Assembly (NCBI GenBank): GCA_045603305.1
Contig: JAZULV010000079.1
Span: 32,025-96,024 of the forward strand
Reading direction: 5' to 3'
DNA length: 64,000 nucleotides
Source: JAFRXK01 sp045603305
GTDB taxonomy: Bacteria > Bacillota > Clostridia > Lachnospirales > Lachnospiraceae
A program made the translations under genes and the position numbers. Every line of letters begins with the position of its first letter. Within the stretch, counting starts at the first letter, position 1. Below are positions 1 to 8,229 of this stretch, piece after piece. Below the pieces are notes generated by a model. That model made no database searches. It was not told where the DNA came from and was given only the letters and a program-made list of their open reading frames with translations.

Positions 1-3000
1 GAGTAGCATCTGCAAGAAACTGTGATTTGTCATACTCAATAGGTCCTGTAAACATTCCGTCGATACTTACATAATCCTCTGCTTCAATATGTACTGTCGA
101 ATATATTTCTGCGTAAGCCTCTGTAGTTTCTTCTATTGTCTCTTCAGTTATTTCTTCATCGGTAATACCTAAAACACTTTTATTAATATTTATCACTGGT
201 CTGATACCGGATTTGTTGCCACTTCCATTATCATAATACTCATTTAATATACCTGTTGTATCAATCTTACCTGTATCAGAATTTACTACCATGTAGTATG
301 TAGATTCTAAATTAATAGAATTATAAGGATAATTATTTGGGAAATTATACGATGCAACTTCCCTCAGCCAGTATGTCTTTTCTGTTGTATTTTCATGGGC
401 ATTATAGAATCTGCAGTTCGCAAAATCTGTATAATTTGCTGCGCGGACGCTCGTATCCAGCTGTTTTAACTCTGCTTCTGAGAGTAATGAAACTCTTAAA
501 TATGAAAAATTATTAAGACTTTTTGCTTTATATTCAGCTTCCAGATCACTAAAATCTATTTCATCTTTAAAAGTATATCCATACTGCAATCCATCAGCTT
601 CTTCTTTTCTATAGTAGCCCCAATTAAAATAATAACGCCATACAGGATTTATCTTGTTAAACTCTTCCTGACTAAAGGCTGTCATTGCAAAGTTAAATCC
701 ATCAGGATTATAACCATCTGTTCTGTATACATTCATCCAATCTTCACTATAACTAGCTTCCCACTCCGGCACGAATACATTACTATCGTTATCCTCATAT
801 GTAATATATGTAGCATCAATTACATCTTTAGACAGAAGCGTATAGTTTCCTTCTTCATCCTCATCTGTAACAATCCATTCGATTGGTTCAAACTTAAAAT
901 ACTGATACTCGCCATTGTCATTCAAAGCTCTTGCATATGATGTTCCATCATCCAAAACAGTAAATTTAATATCAAGTGTGTTTATAAAATATCTATACCC
1001 AGTATCCTTTGATATCCACTCTGCATTGACAAGTTCTTCTGTCTCTGCCACCTCGCTCTTTGGATACTGTCCAAACTCTACAACCTTATACTTCTCTTCT
1101 ATCCATTTTGCGTATACAGTAAAGTCGCCCTTCATTTCAGCAGTTATCTTGTTGTCTGCCACAGGCTCTGTAAGCTCGCTGTCATAGTACCATCCGCCAA
1201 ATTCATAGCCTTCCTTTACCGGTACCTTTAAGTCACGCTCTGTGCCTGATCTGTAAAGCTCGAAGGCATCACCCTCTACTGTTCCTCCGTTTGGCTCGTA
1301 GTCGATTCTGTACTCTTCAAATACACTCTTGTTTACGTTAATAACAGGTCTTATACCGGACTTGTTACCAGTTCCGTCAGGATAGTACTCATTATGTATA
1401 CCGGCTCTGTTAATTACACCTGTATCAGAATTTACTACCATAATATTGCCTGATTTTATATCTGTTGAATTATATGCAAAATTATATGTTGCAGTTCCCC
1501 TCAACCAATAAGTTTTTTCTTCTGTATTTAAATGTGCATTATTAAACCTGCTATTTGCAAAATCTGTGTACTCTGCCATACGCAGACTTGATGATAACGC
1601 TTCTGCTTCATCCTCAGATAATAGTTTAATTGCTGTAGTTGTTGTCCAGTATTGCGTAGGAGAATATGCGTCCTTGACACTATCAACATCCACATCCTCA
1701 GTAAGTGTATATGCATGACGAATTCCGTCTGCATCATATATCCAGTAATATCCTAAATTCTTATATTCAGTCGGAACAAAATTCAGTTTCGACACTTCAT
1801 CTCTGCTAAAAGCAGTTCCTGTAAAGCCAAATCCATCTAGACATGTGCCATCCGGCAGACTATTCATCCAGTAATGGCACCAACTGGTTTCCCAGCTAAA
1901 ATCATTGACTCCTCCACAATATTCATCAGGAGCATGCTCATACGAAATATATGTAGCATCAATTACATCCTTTGCCATAAGCGAATAATTACCATTTTCA
2001 TCCTCATCAATAACTACCCATTCAATAGGCTCGCACTTAAAGTACTGGTAATTACCCTCGTCATTAACAATTCTTGCATAGGATGTTCCGTCTGCCAGTG
2101 TAGCAAAATGAACATCAACTGTGTTCTTACAGTAGAATGCACCGCAGTATTTTGATATCCACTCTGCATTTAAAAGTTCTTCTGTCTCTGCTACTTCACT
2201 CTTTGGATATCTTCCAAACTCTACAATCTTATAGTCCTTCTTTTCTATCCATTTTGCATATACAGTGAAGTTGCCCTTCATATCAGGAGTTATCTTATTG
2301 TCTGTCACAGGCTCTGTAAGCTCGCTGTCATAGTACCATCCGCCAAATTCATAGCCTTCCTTTACAGGTACCTTTAAGTCACGCTCTGTGCCTAATCTGT
2401 AAAGCTCGAAGGCATCACCCTCTACTGTTCCTCCGTTTGGCTCGTAGTCGATTCTGAAAGGACTGGTTGTTAATACCTTGCTATATGTATTATTTGTTTT
2501 ATCTTTTTCTGAAATTCTTACCGGATAAGCAATATCATTAACCCACGCAATAATAGTATATTCCTCATTCGGTCCGCAAGTCCATGTAGACTTGCCATCA
2601 TAACGGCCACCGGTTGCTGTTAATGTAATACTTTCTCCCGGTGCAAGTGAACTGGTATATGTATCATCCCATGTATAATAATTATCTAAGGTTCCTACGC
2701 TAAACCTTACACCCAATATCTTACCTTCAGGTGTTGCTGCAGTACCTATATTTTTAATTACAGCTTTGAAGGTTACTTCGTCACTTTCGCAAGGATTAAC
2801 AGGCTCCCAAAATATATCTGTAACAATCAAATCCGGTTTTGGCACATCCCACTTTGCATATACTGTAATGTCGCCGCTCATATCCACCGGTATCTTATTG
2901 TCTACTACCGGATTTGTCAGTTGTTCATCATAATACCAGCCAACAAAATCATAACCTGCCTTTGTAGGAGTCCTTAATTCTTTCCCTTCACCTTTTCTGT

Positions 3001-3811
3001 ATGTATCGTATGTAGGGTTTATTTTTCCGCCATTTGGTTCATAATATATGGTATCGTATGCATACTCTATCTCATCGACAGGTATAGTGATTTCGATTAC
3101 AGGACGGAGATATGCTGCATCAGATGCGTATATACTATAGCCATTACTTCTATCTGCATAAATATCCTCATTCAAATAATCAAAATCCGTTTCATTAATA
3201 TCATAAGTATCTCTATAAACTAGTTTACCCTCAGTATCACTCCATTCATGCTGATACATCCCACCTACATAACTATATCGATGCATAAACGCACCAAAAT
3301 AAACTTCTTCTATGTAATAAGCAGGGATTGGATTCCTGTTTTCAGATTGCCAATAGAAGTCATCAGGCACTTCACTCTCATATGCATGTTTAGTAACCTT
3401 ACCATTTTTAATATAATCTTTCCATCGAATTAATTCCTCAAAACGTGCATTTCTTTCATTAATTATCATAGTCCCTTCACTAGAATCATAGAATTCTTCA
3501 TCTAATTCCCAAGTGTAATTGACTTTATAATCTAATGCATTAACAGAAAACAGTGTTAAATCCTGTACCTTTTCACCATCTGATGAAGTATAGACTTCCG
3601 ATGTCTCAACAACACTCCATTCGATTGGCGATTTATACTCTTCGCTTTCCTGATAATACTGTCCAAATAAAACCCTGTCCCCCAATTCAGCTGATACTAA
3701 ACTGTCTGCCGCAACTGCAACATCTGCCTTCATATTTGACGGCATAATGCCGGCCAGCATTGCAGCAACAATCAACAGGCTTAAAATTCTTTTAAAAACT
3801 TTCCTGTTCAT
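1..3811 (-). CDS. Large modular secreted surface protein (C-terminus beyond window)
   Basis: The frame is open for 1270 codons from an ATG at 3811 and runs off the left edge, so the stop is not seen. A GGAGG lies 4 bases before the ATG. Residues 1-32 form a signal peptide (basic start, then a hydrophobic core). Next come a DUF6273-like domain (about 35-245, with FGQY and PIEWSVV), an InlB-type B-repeat (about 252-320, EPNGG...GWYYD...YAKW), a CARDB-like Ig domain (about 324-445) and two 382-residue units, each a B-repeat followed by a DUF6273-like domain (about 452-833 and 834-1215). After a Glu/Thr-rich linker the visible part ends in a segment with IEAEDY, as at the start of many CBM6-like domains. 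The domain calls come from motif recognition. An adhesive or carbohydrate-binding role is inference. A wall-anchoring signal, if any, would lie outside the window. Confidence 0.88.
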   Translation of the reverse strand, partial: MNRKVFKRILSLLIVAAMLAGIMPSNMKADVAVAADSLVSAELGDRVLFGQYYQESEEYKSPIEWSVVETSEVYTSSDGEKVQDLTLFSVNALDYKVNYTWELDEEFYDSSEGTMIINERNARFEELIRWKDYIKNGKVTKHAYESEVPDDFYWQSENRNPIPAYYIEEVYFGAFMHRYSYVGGMYQHEWSDTEGKLVYRDTYDINETDFDYLNEDIYADRSNGYSIYASDAAYLRPVIEITIPVDEIEYAYDTIYYEPNGGKINPTYDTYRKGEGKELRTPTKAGYDFVGWYYDEQLTNPVVDNKIPVDMSGDITVYAKWDVPKPDLIVTDIFWEPVNPCESDEVTFKAVIKNIGTAATPEGKILGVRFSVGTLDNYYTWDDTYTSSLAPGESITLTATGGRYDGKSTWTCGPNEEYTIIAWVNDIAYPVRISEKDKTNNTYSKVLTTSPFRIDYEPNGGTVEGDAFELYRLGTERDLKVPVKEGYEFGGWYYDSELTEPVTDNKITPDMKGNFTVYAKWIEKKDYKIVEFGRYPKSEVAETEELLNAEWISKYCGAFYCKNTVDVHFATLADGTSYARIVNDEGNYQYFKCEPIEWVVIDEDENGNYSLMAKDVIDATYISYEHAPDEYCGGVNDFSWETSWCHYWMNSLPDGTCLDGFGFTGTAFSRDEVSKLNFVPTEYKNLGYYWIYDADGIRHAYTLTEDVDVDSVKDAYSPTQYWTTTTAIKLLSEDEAEALSSSLRMAEYTDFANSRFNNAHLNTEEKTYWLRGTATYNFAYNSTDIKSGNIMVVNSDTGVINRAGIHNEYYPDGTGNKSGIRPVINVNKSVFEEYRIDYEPNGGTVEGDAFELYRSGTERDLKVPVKEGYEFGGWYYDSELTEPVADNKITAEMKGDFTVYAKWIEEKYKVVEFGQYPKSEVAETEELVNAEWISKDTGYRYFINTLDIKFTVLDDGTSYARALNDNGEYQYFKFEPIEWIVTDEDEEGNYTLLSKDVIDATYITYEDNDSNVFVPEWEASYSEDWMNVYRTDGYNPDGFNFAMTAFSQEEFNKINPVWRYYFNWGYYRKEEADGLQYGYTFKDEIDFSDLEAEYKAKSLNNFSYLRVSLLSEAELKQLDTSVRAANYTDFANCRFYNAHENTTEKTYWLREVASYNFPNNYPYNSINLESTYYMVVNSDTGKIDTTGILNEYYDNGSGNKSGIRPVININKSVLGITDEEITEETIEETTEAYAEIYSTVHIEAEDYVSIDGMFTGPIEYDKSQFLADAT
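1161..1310 (-). repeat. Near-identical direct repeat, copy 1
   Basis: These 150 bases match 2307-2456 with only two mismatches by eye. They encode most of the third InlB B-repeat of the surface protein. The offset is 1146 bases, exactly 382 codons, so the reading frame is kept. Confidence 0.9.
2307..2456 (-). repeat. Near-identical direct repeat, copy 2
   Basis: Partner of the copy at 1161-1310, encoding the second B-repeat. Flanking DUF6273-like segments of the same 382-codon unit are clearly more diverged, so identity is concentrated in the B-repeat. Confidence 0.9.
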
Positions 3812-3908
3812 AAATCCTCCTTGATTTTTTAATGTTTTTATTTATTTTTTAGAGTAAATGAACTTAAAATATCTTCTCCTTCATTACTCTTATACGCAAC
3901 CAAAATTA

Positions 3909-3937
3909 ATAGTAAAACAGCCATTTTTCCTTGTCAA
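3909..3937 (-). promoter_or_regulatory. Promoter of the modular surface-protein gene
   Basis: On the minus strand TTGACA (3937-3932) and TACTAT (3914-3909) are separated by 17 bases, a near-consensus vegetative promoter about 100 bases before the ATG at 3811. Confidence 0.7.
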
Positions 3938-4123
3938 TTATTTTTTAACGTTTTATCAGACTAAATCGTTTTACCTGTTTCTTACCATGTGAATATCTTC
4001 TAAAACATTTTTGCACAACCCAATAAACTCCATATATTTTCACTATACCGAAACATATTTTTATCCCATATTTAATCATTTTTCCGTTATCCACTAAACT
4101 ACTCATAACTCTTCATATATCAA

Positions 4124-4155
4124 AACCCCGCCTATACTTTTTTTGTATAAGCAGG
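4124..4155 (-). terminator. Probable terminator after the CGCAxxGCC gene
   Basis: On the minus strand CCCTGCTTATAC and GTATAGGCGGGG form a 12-pair stem with G-T wobbles around a poly-A loop, followed by TTTTG. It lies about 75 bases after the stop at 4231. Confidence 0.5.
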
Positions 4156-4230
4156 GTCAAATATAATACTATCTTTTGTGCTTCAATTCATTATCGCAAC
4201 TTTTTATTCATCTCCCCCAACTTTTTATTC

Positions 4231-4683
4231 CTACTCCCCAAACTCCTCTACAAGTATTCCCGCGGCACACATTACAAGCTCCTTACATGGACGCTTCTTG
4301 TAATACTCAGCAGTCCTAAGTGAAGGCTCAGCGCTCTCTTCCTTTCTCTCAAGACCAAGTAACTGCTTGCAGATAATACTGCCATTCTCTTCTTCAAACC
4401 TTGCGGCAAGCTCACGCATCTTAGCATAGTTATCTTTCTTCTGATTCTGGTTGTCGCTGTCAGTATTACCGGTCTCCATACCGCACACAAGCGCCATGCC
4501 GGATACTGCACCGCACACCTCTCTCATTCGCCCAAGTCCTCCTCCAAAGGAGCAGGCAAGCTTTAACGCAGTCTCCTCGTCAATTCCATACTTATCCGCA
4601 AAGGCCGCAAAAACAGCCTGACTGCAGTTATATCCCTTTGAAAACAACTCACCGGCTCTTTCTATTCTATCGTTACCTGTCAT
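4231..4683 (-). CDS. C_GCAxxG_C_C family putative redox protein
   Basis: A 150-residue protein starting at an ATG preceded by GGAGG. It carries the family's cysteine pattern: NCSQAV near residue 20, ACSFGGG near residue 43, then CGAVSGMALVCG near residues 57-68, with a further Cys pair toward the C-terminus. The family (PF09719) is described as probably redox-active or metal-binding from its conserved cysteines; the reaction is unknown. There is no signal peptide or membrane segment, so it should be cytoplasmic. It stands alone, with its own downstream hairpin and about 170 bases to the next gene upstream. The family call is firm; the function is not. Confidence 0.85.
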   Translation of the reverse strand: MTGNDRIERAGELFSKGYNCSQAVFAAFADKYGIDEETALKLACSFGGGLGRMREVCGAVSGMALVCGMETGNTDSDNQNQKKDNYAKMRELAARFEEENGSIICKQLLGLERKEESAEPSLRTAEYYKKRPCKELVMCAAGILVEEFGE

Positions 4684-4811
4684 AATAATTCCTCCGTAAG
4701 GTTATACTTCTGTTATTTAAACAACTCATACACATCTCCACCCATTTTATCATTTATTATATCGTGCAATCACATATATTACCACTATTTTATCCAAGCA
4801 CAAATTTAAAA

Positions 4812-4837
4812 AGGAACATACCTTTCGATATGTTCCT
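4812..4837 (-). terminator. Terminator after the AIM24-family gene
   Basis: A perfect 9-pair stem AGGAACATA / TATGTTCCT on the minus strand is followed by TTTTTAAATTT, about 17 bases after the stop at 4854. Confidence 0.9.
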
Positions 4838-4853
4838 AATCTTTGTATAACTC

Positions 4854-5531
4854 TTACTTACCTGTAGGAATATATGGTCTGATAACTCCTGCTACTGCAC
4901 TTACAGGCATAGTCTGAATAATAACTCTACCAGGACCTGTAACTACTGTATTGAAAAGTCCTTCACCGCCAAATACAATATTCTTTACACCTGATACAGT
5001 CTTAACATCCATAGAGCAGGTCTCTTCCATAGCAACAAGATAACCTGTGTCAAGAATCATTGACTGTCCTGCGCCAAGTTCATACTCTACTGCACTTCCG
5101 TCGATTTCAATAAATGCTGTACCGCTTCCTGATAACTTCTGCATAATAAATCCTTCACCACCGAAGAATCCTGCACCTAACTTCTTCTGGAATACAACTT
5201 CAAGATTTACACCTTTCTCACTTGCAAGAAATGCTGACTTCTGTACAATAAGCGAACGTCCCGGAGCTACCTCAACAGCTCTTATCTCTCCCGGAAAGCT
5301 TGAAGCGAAAGCAACCATACCGTTGCCACCCTGAGCAGTATATGTATTTCTAAACATGCTCTCCTTGGTAAGCATACGACCGAGTGCTTTACCAATACCG
5401 CCTGCACCTGTCTCCATCTTCATGTTAGGACTCATCCAGCTCATAGCACCGGCTTCACTTACAACTGATTCATTAGCCTCTAACTCACAAATAACAACCG
5501 GAAGATTTCCTCCCTTAATTTCATACTTCAT
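4854..5531 (-). CDS. TIGR00266/AIM24 family protein
   Basis: A 225-residue soluble protein of the AIM24 (formerly DUF124) family, recognised by its beginning (KYEIKGGNLPVV), the SEAGAMSWMSPNM motif and the Gly-rich repeats that build the beta-barrel, such as GGEGLFNTVVTGPG. Bacterial members have no settled function. I chose the ATG at 5531 because AGGAGG stands 7 bases before it; an in-frame TTG 15 bases upstream would put the ribosome site inside the gene. A hairpin at 5553-5575 lies in the leader. The gene has its own terminator, so it is probably monocistronic. Confidence 0.88.
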   Translation of the reverse strand: MKYEIKGGNLPVVICELEANESVVSEAGAMSWMSPNMKMETGAGGIGKALGRMLTKESMFRNTYTAQGGNGMVAFASSFPGEIRAVEVAPGRSLIVQKSAFLASEKGVNLEVVFQKKLGAGFFGGEGFIMQKLSGSGTAFIEIDGSAVEYELGAGQSMILDTGYLVAMEETCSMDVKTVSGVKNIVFGGEGLFNTVVTGPGRVIIQTMPVSAVAGVIRPYIPTGK

Positions 5532-5552
5532 AGCAAACCTCCTCAAATATAG

Positions 5553-5575
5553 TATATGGGCACTTTACCCATATA
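5553..5575 (-). promoter_or_regulatory. Leader hairpin before the AIM24-family gene
   Basis: Perfect 8-base arms TATATGGG / CCCATATA with a 7-base loop lie about 10 bases upstream of the AGGAGG. It has no T-run, so it is not a terminator. A role in RNA stability or translation is possible but unproven. Confidence 0.45.
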
Positions 5576-5656
5576 TAGCTTACAATATTGTACCATTAAA
5601 TGTCAAGTACAACGGTTTATCAATTTATTATTTTTTATTTATAAACACTTTATTTT

Positions 5657-6451
5657 CTATGAACCTGCTGACTGATAATGTCGCATACCAAATCTCCAAA
5701 CGCCTACACAGACCGCAAAGAATACTACCGTTCCCAAGGGAAATAAAATGTAATACCATTTATCAGTTCTGCCAAGAAGATACTGTAACGGATAGTACTG
5801 TACAAGAGTATAAGGTACTACATAAGTGCATATTTTCATTATTCCCTTTCCGTATACATCGATAGGATATTTGCCATATTCCCTGGCGCCATCGGTGAAT
5901 ACATTCATAAACTCCAAGCCGTCCAGTGTAAAAAAACATAAAGCAGCATATACCATAAATATTCCTATAAACAGAAGTGTTCCGCCTACCAACATCAATA
6001 CCACCGTAAGAACCTTCGTCCATTCCCATGTAATATCGCTGGCACATATTCCGTATATGAACATTACGATTGCCTGCAGCATTCGGCCTATTCTGCTCAA
6101 TTCAAATTTGCTGCCTAATAGTTGCAGTACCGTACTACGGGGTCTCACCAGTATTCTGTCGAATTCTCCGCTTCGCACCATGCTTGGAAAAGAATCAAAG
6201 CTTCTTGCAATACACTCGGCAAGAGAAAACTCCATAAGCATAATGGCAAAGCACAATAATACCTCACTGTATGTATAGCCCTTCACCTCTGAAAATCTGG
6301 CAAACATAAAATATATGCCTAAAAAGGTATTGAAGGATATTAAAAACTGGCCCATTGAAGCAAGAAAGAATGACATTTTATACTGCATGGTGCTTCGTAT
6401 TACAATTGAAATATAATGAAAATATAATTTTATACTATTTGCCATACTCAT
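5657..6451 (-). CDS. ABC-2 type exporter permease (COG3694-like)
   Basis: A 264-residue integral membrane protein with about six hydrophobic segments. It is the last gene of a three-gene exporter: ATPase, permease, permease. It resembles the second permease of the daunorubicin/DrrB-like uncharacterised exporter type (COG3694), for example in SMVRSGEFDRILVRPRST, a cytoplasmic-loop motif typical of these permeases. The TGA of the upstream permease overlaps its ATG as TGATG, with GGAGG just before, so the two are translationally coupled. A GTG at 6454 or an ATG at 6445 are possible alternative starts. The substrate is unknown. Confidence 0.85.
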   Translation of the reverse strand: MSMANSIKLYFHYISIVIRSTMQYKMSFFLASMGQFLISFNTFLGIYFMFARFSEVKGYTYSEVLLCFAIMLMEFSLAECIARSFDSFPSMVRSGEFDRILVRPRSTVLQLLGSKFELSRIGRMLQAIVMFIYGICASDITWEWTKVLTVVLMLVGGTLLFIGIFMVYAALCFFTLDGLEFMNVFTDGAREYGKYPIDVYGKGIMKICTYVVPYTLVQYYPLQYLLGRTDKWYYILFPLGTVVFFAVCVGVWRFGMRHYQSAGS

Positions 6452-7254
6452 CACCCTCCCTGTATTACAATGCGGCTTTCAGCCTTCTTACTAAGCAATT
6501 TTCCTGCAATAACTAATACCACAAGCCAAAACACCTGCAGAAGCACTGCATTTATCATTTCAACACCGGCAAGATCTCCGCCATAAATTCGAAGCGGTAC
6601 ATTCTGCATGCCTGCAAAAGGTAACAGCTCCACAATATTTCTTACAGGCTGTGGCAAAAAAGGAAGTGGCACGATTCCTCCTGAAAAGAACTCGACAACC
6701 GAGGTTAAAAGCATACGCAGACCCTGAGGTGACATTGTAAAAAAGGTCATTACATATACAAGCATGCAAAAAGCAACCGTCAGCCCTAATCCCAGTATCA
6801 TTGTAATTATAAACATCAAAAAAGTGATAATATCTTTAGGTAATGTCATCCTTAAAGGTTCAGGAAGCGCAAAAGCAACCACAAGCACCGGTATAAATCT
6901 TAATGCAGCCCTTGATAAACGGTTAGCAGTATTTTTAGCAAACCACATATTATAAATTGATATCGGTCTGCATAATTCATAGGCAATATCTCCTTTAATT
7001 ATCATGTCAAGTATATCGTTATCTATCATCCATGTAGCAAACAAAGCCAGAAATGCCTGCTGAAGCCAGATATACGAAACCATTGCACTAAATTCCATCG
7101 GAAATGCTGCCGGATTAGCTTCATAAAATGCCCTGAACACAAAACACTCCATAAAACCCCATACAAACTGGGTCACTACTCCTGCAAGAGCAGCCACGCG
7201 ATATTGCAGCCCCATATTGAAGCGCAGACGAAAAAAAGATATATATTTTCTCAT
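6451..7254 (-). CDS. ABC-2 type exporter permease (COG4587-like)
   Basis: A 267-residue membrane protein with about six transmembrane helices and a loop IIKGDIAYELCRPISIYN, which parallels the SGEFDRILVRPRS loop of its partner permease. The two probably form a heterodimeric channel driven by the ATPase at 7267-8082. The ATG has GGAGGG a few bases upstream, and the gap to the ATPase stop is only 12 bases. Family members of this COG4586/4587/3694 set are uncharacterised exporters; lipid, peptide or drug export are all possible. Confidence 0.85.
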   Translation of the reverse strand: MRKYISFFRLRFNMGLQYRVAALAGVVTQFVWGFMECFVFRAFYEANPAAFPMEFSAMVSYIWLQQAFLALFATWMIDNDILDMIIKGDIAYELCRPISIYNMWFAKNTANRLSRAALRFIPVLVVAFALPEPLRMTLPKDIITFLMFIITMILGLGLTVAFCMLVYVMTFFTMSPQGLRMLLTSVVEFFSGGIVPLPFLPQPVRNIVELLPFAGMQNVPLRIYGGDLAGVEMINAVLLQVFWLVVLVIAGKLLSKKAESRIVIQGG

Positions 7255-7266
7255 ATGCCCTCCTGT

Positions 7267-8082
7267 CTACAGAATATTTAATTTCTGATAAAGTGCCGCA
7301 ATTATTTTTTCCAGACTCATGTCATCTTCAGTCTCTGATACCCCCAGACTCTGACGCATATCATATGTAGTTCCGTCTAAAAGCACCCTGCCTTTTCCTA
7401 TCAAAATAATTCTCTGGGTTAAGGCTTCAATATCCTGCATATCATGCGTTGTTAATATAACTGTGGTTTTGTGTTCCTGATTCAGGTTAAGTATAAACTC
7501 ACGGACAGCCAGCTTTGATACTGCATCCAGACCAATCGTTGGTTCATCCAGAAACAAAATTTTAGGTCTGTGAAGTAGTGAGGCTGCAATCTCACATCTC
7601 ATTCGCTGCCCCAGAGATAATTGTCTTGCAGGGGTCTTCAGCAATTCTTGTAATTTCAGCTTTTCTGTCAATTCGTCCATACTATCCTGATAGTTATAAG
7701 ATGAGATTTGATAGATATCCTTTAATAATTCAAAGGAATCAATTACGGGAACATCCCACCATAATTGTGAGCGCTGTCCAAACACTACACCAATCTGTCT
7801 GACATGATCGATTCGGTTCTTCCATGGAACTCTTCCATCCACGAGACAACTTCCACTATCCGGTGTAAGTATTCCGCTTAGAATTTTAATTGTAGAACTT
7901 TTTCCGGCTCCGTTAGGTCCGATATATCCCACCATCTCTCCGTCATTAATACTAAAGCTGACATCAGATAATGCCTGAATTGTCTCGGTCTCCCTTCGGA
8001 ACAATGCTTTGCAGGCTTCCTTCATGCCTGCATTCCTCTTTGCTACTTTGTACGATTTACATACATTTTCCATCGTAATCAT
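7267..8082 (-). CDS. ABC exporter ATPase (COG4586-like)
   Basis: A 271-residue nucleotide-binding protein energising the two following permeases. It has Walker A GPNGAGKSS (about residues 57-65), the signature LSLGQRMR (about 155-162), Walker B ILFLDEPTIGLD (about 175-186) and the H-loop TTHDMQD. The ATG at 8082 has AGGAGG 7 bases upstream. There is no second ABC domain. Family identity rests on the ATPase sequence and the two-permease arrangement. Confidence 0.92.
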   Translation of the reverse strand: MITMENVCKSYKVAKRNAGMKEACKALFRRETETIQALSDVSFSINDGEMVGYIGPNGAGKSSTIKILSGILTPDSGSCLVDGRVPWKNRIDHVRQIGVVFGQRSQLWWDVPVIDSFELLKDIYQISSYNYQDSMDELTEKLKLQELLKTPARQLSLGQRMRCEIAASLLHRPKILFLDEPTIGLDAVSKLAVREFILNLNQEHKTTVILTTHDMQDIEALTQRIILIGKGRVLLDGTTYDMRQSLGVSETEDDMSLEKIIAALYQKLNIL

Positions 8083-8166
8083 TGTGCTTCCTCCTGGTAG
8101 TTATATTTCTATCTTGCCAAGTAGGCCTTTTATCTCTGGTAACAGCCAGAAATTACCCTTAACAAA

Positions 8167-8190
8167 TTACCCCCGCTTATGCGGGGGTAA
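8167..8190 (-). terminator. Terminator after the Rel gene
   Basis: A perfect 10-pair stem TTACCCCCGC / GCGGGGGTAA with an ATAA loop, followed on the minus strand by TTTGTT. It separates the Rel gene from the ABC exporter genes. Confidence 0.8.
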
Positions 8191-8229
8191 TAATTGTACT
8201 GTATCCAATATAATCCTGTCAATACTTTA

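Larger units (their letters stand above)
3812..4230. other. 419-base intergenic region
   Basis: AT-rich spacer. It holds the promoter at 3909-3937 and a probable terminator of the upstream gene at 4124-4155. I see no further gene or repeat in it. Confidence 0.7.

Noticed and set aside
3812..4230. tRNA or small RNA search in the first intergenic region
   Set aside because: No cloverleaf or other structured RNA was found, only the promoter and a terminator.
5356..6278. Plus-strand frames of 94-169 codons opposite the AIM24-family and ABC-permease genes
   Set aside because: They lie opposite well-supported minus-strand genes and have no ribosome sites or recognisable motifs.
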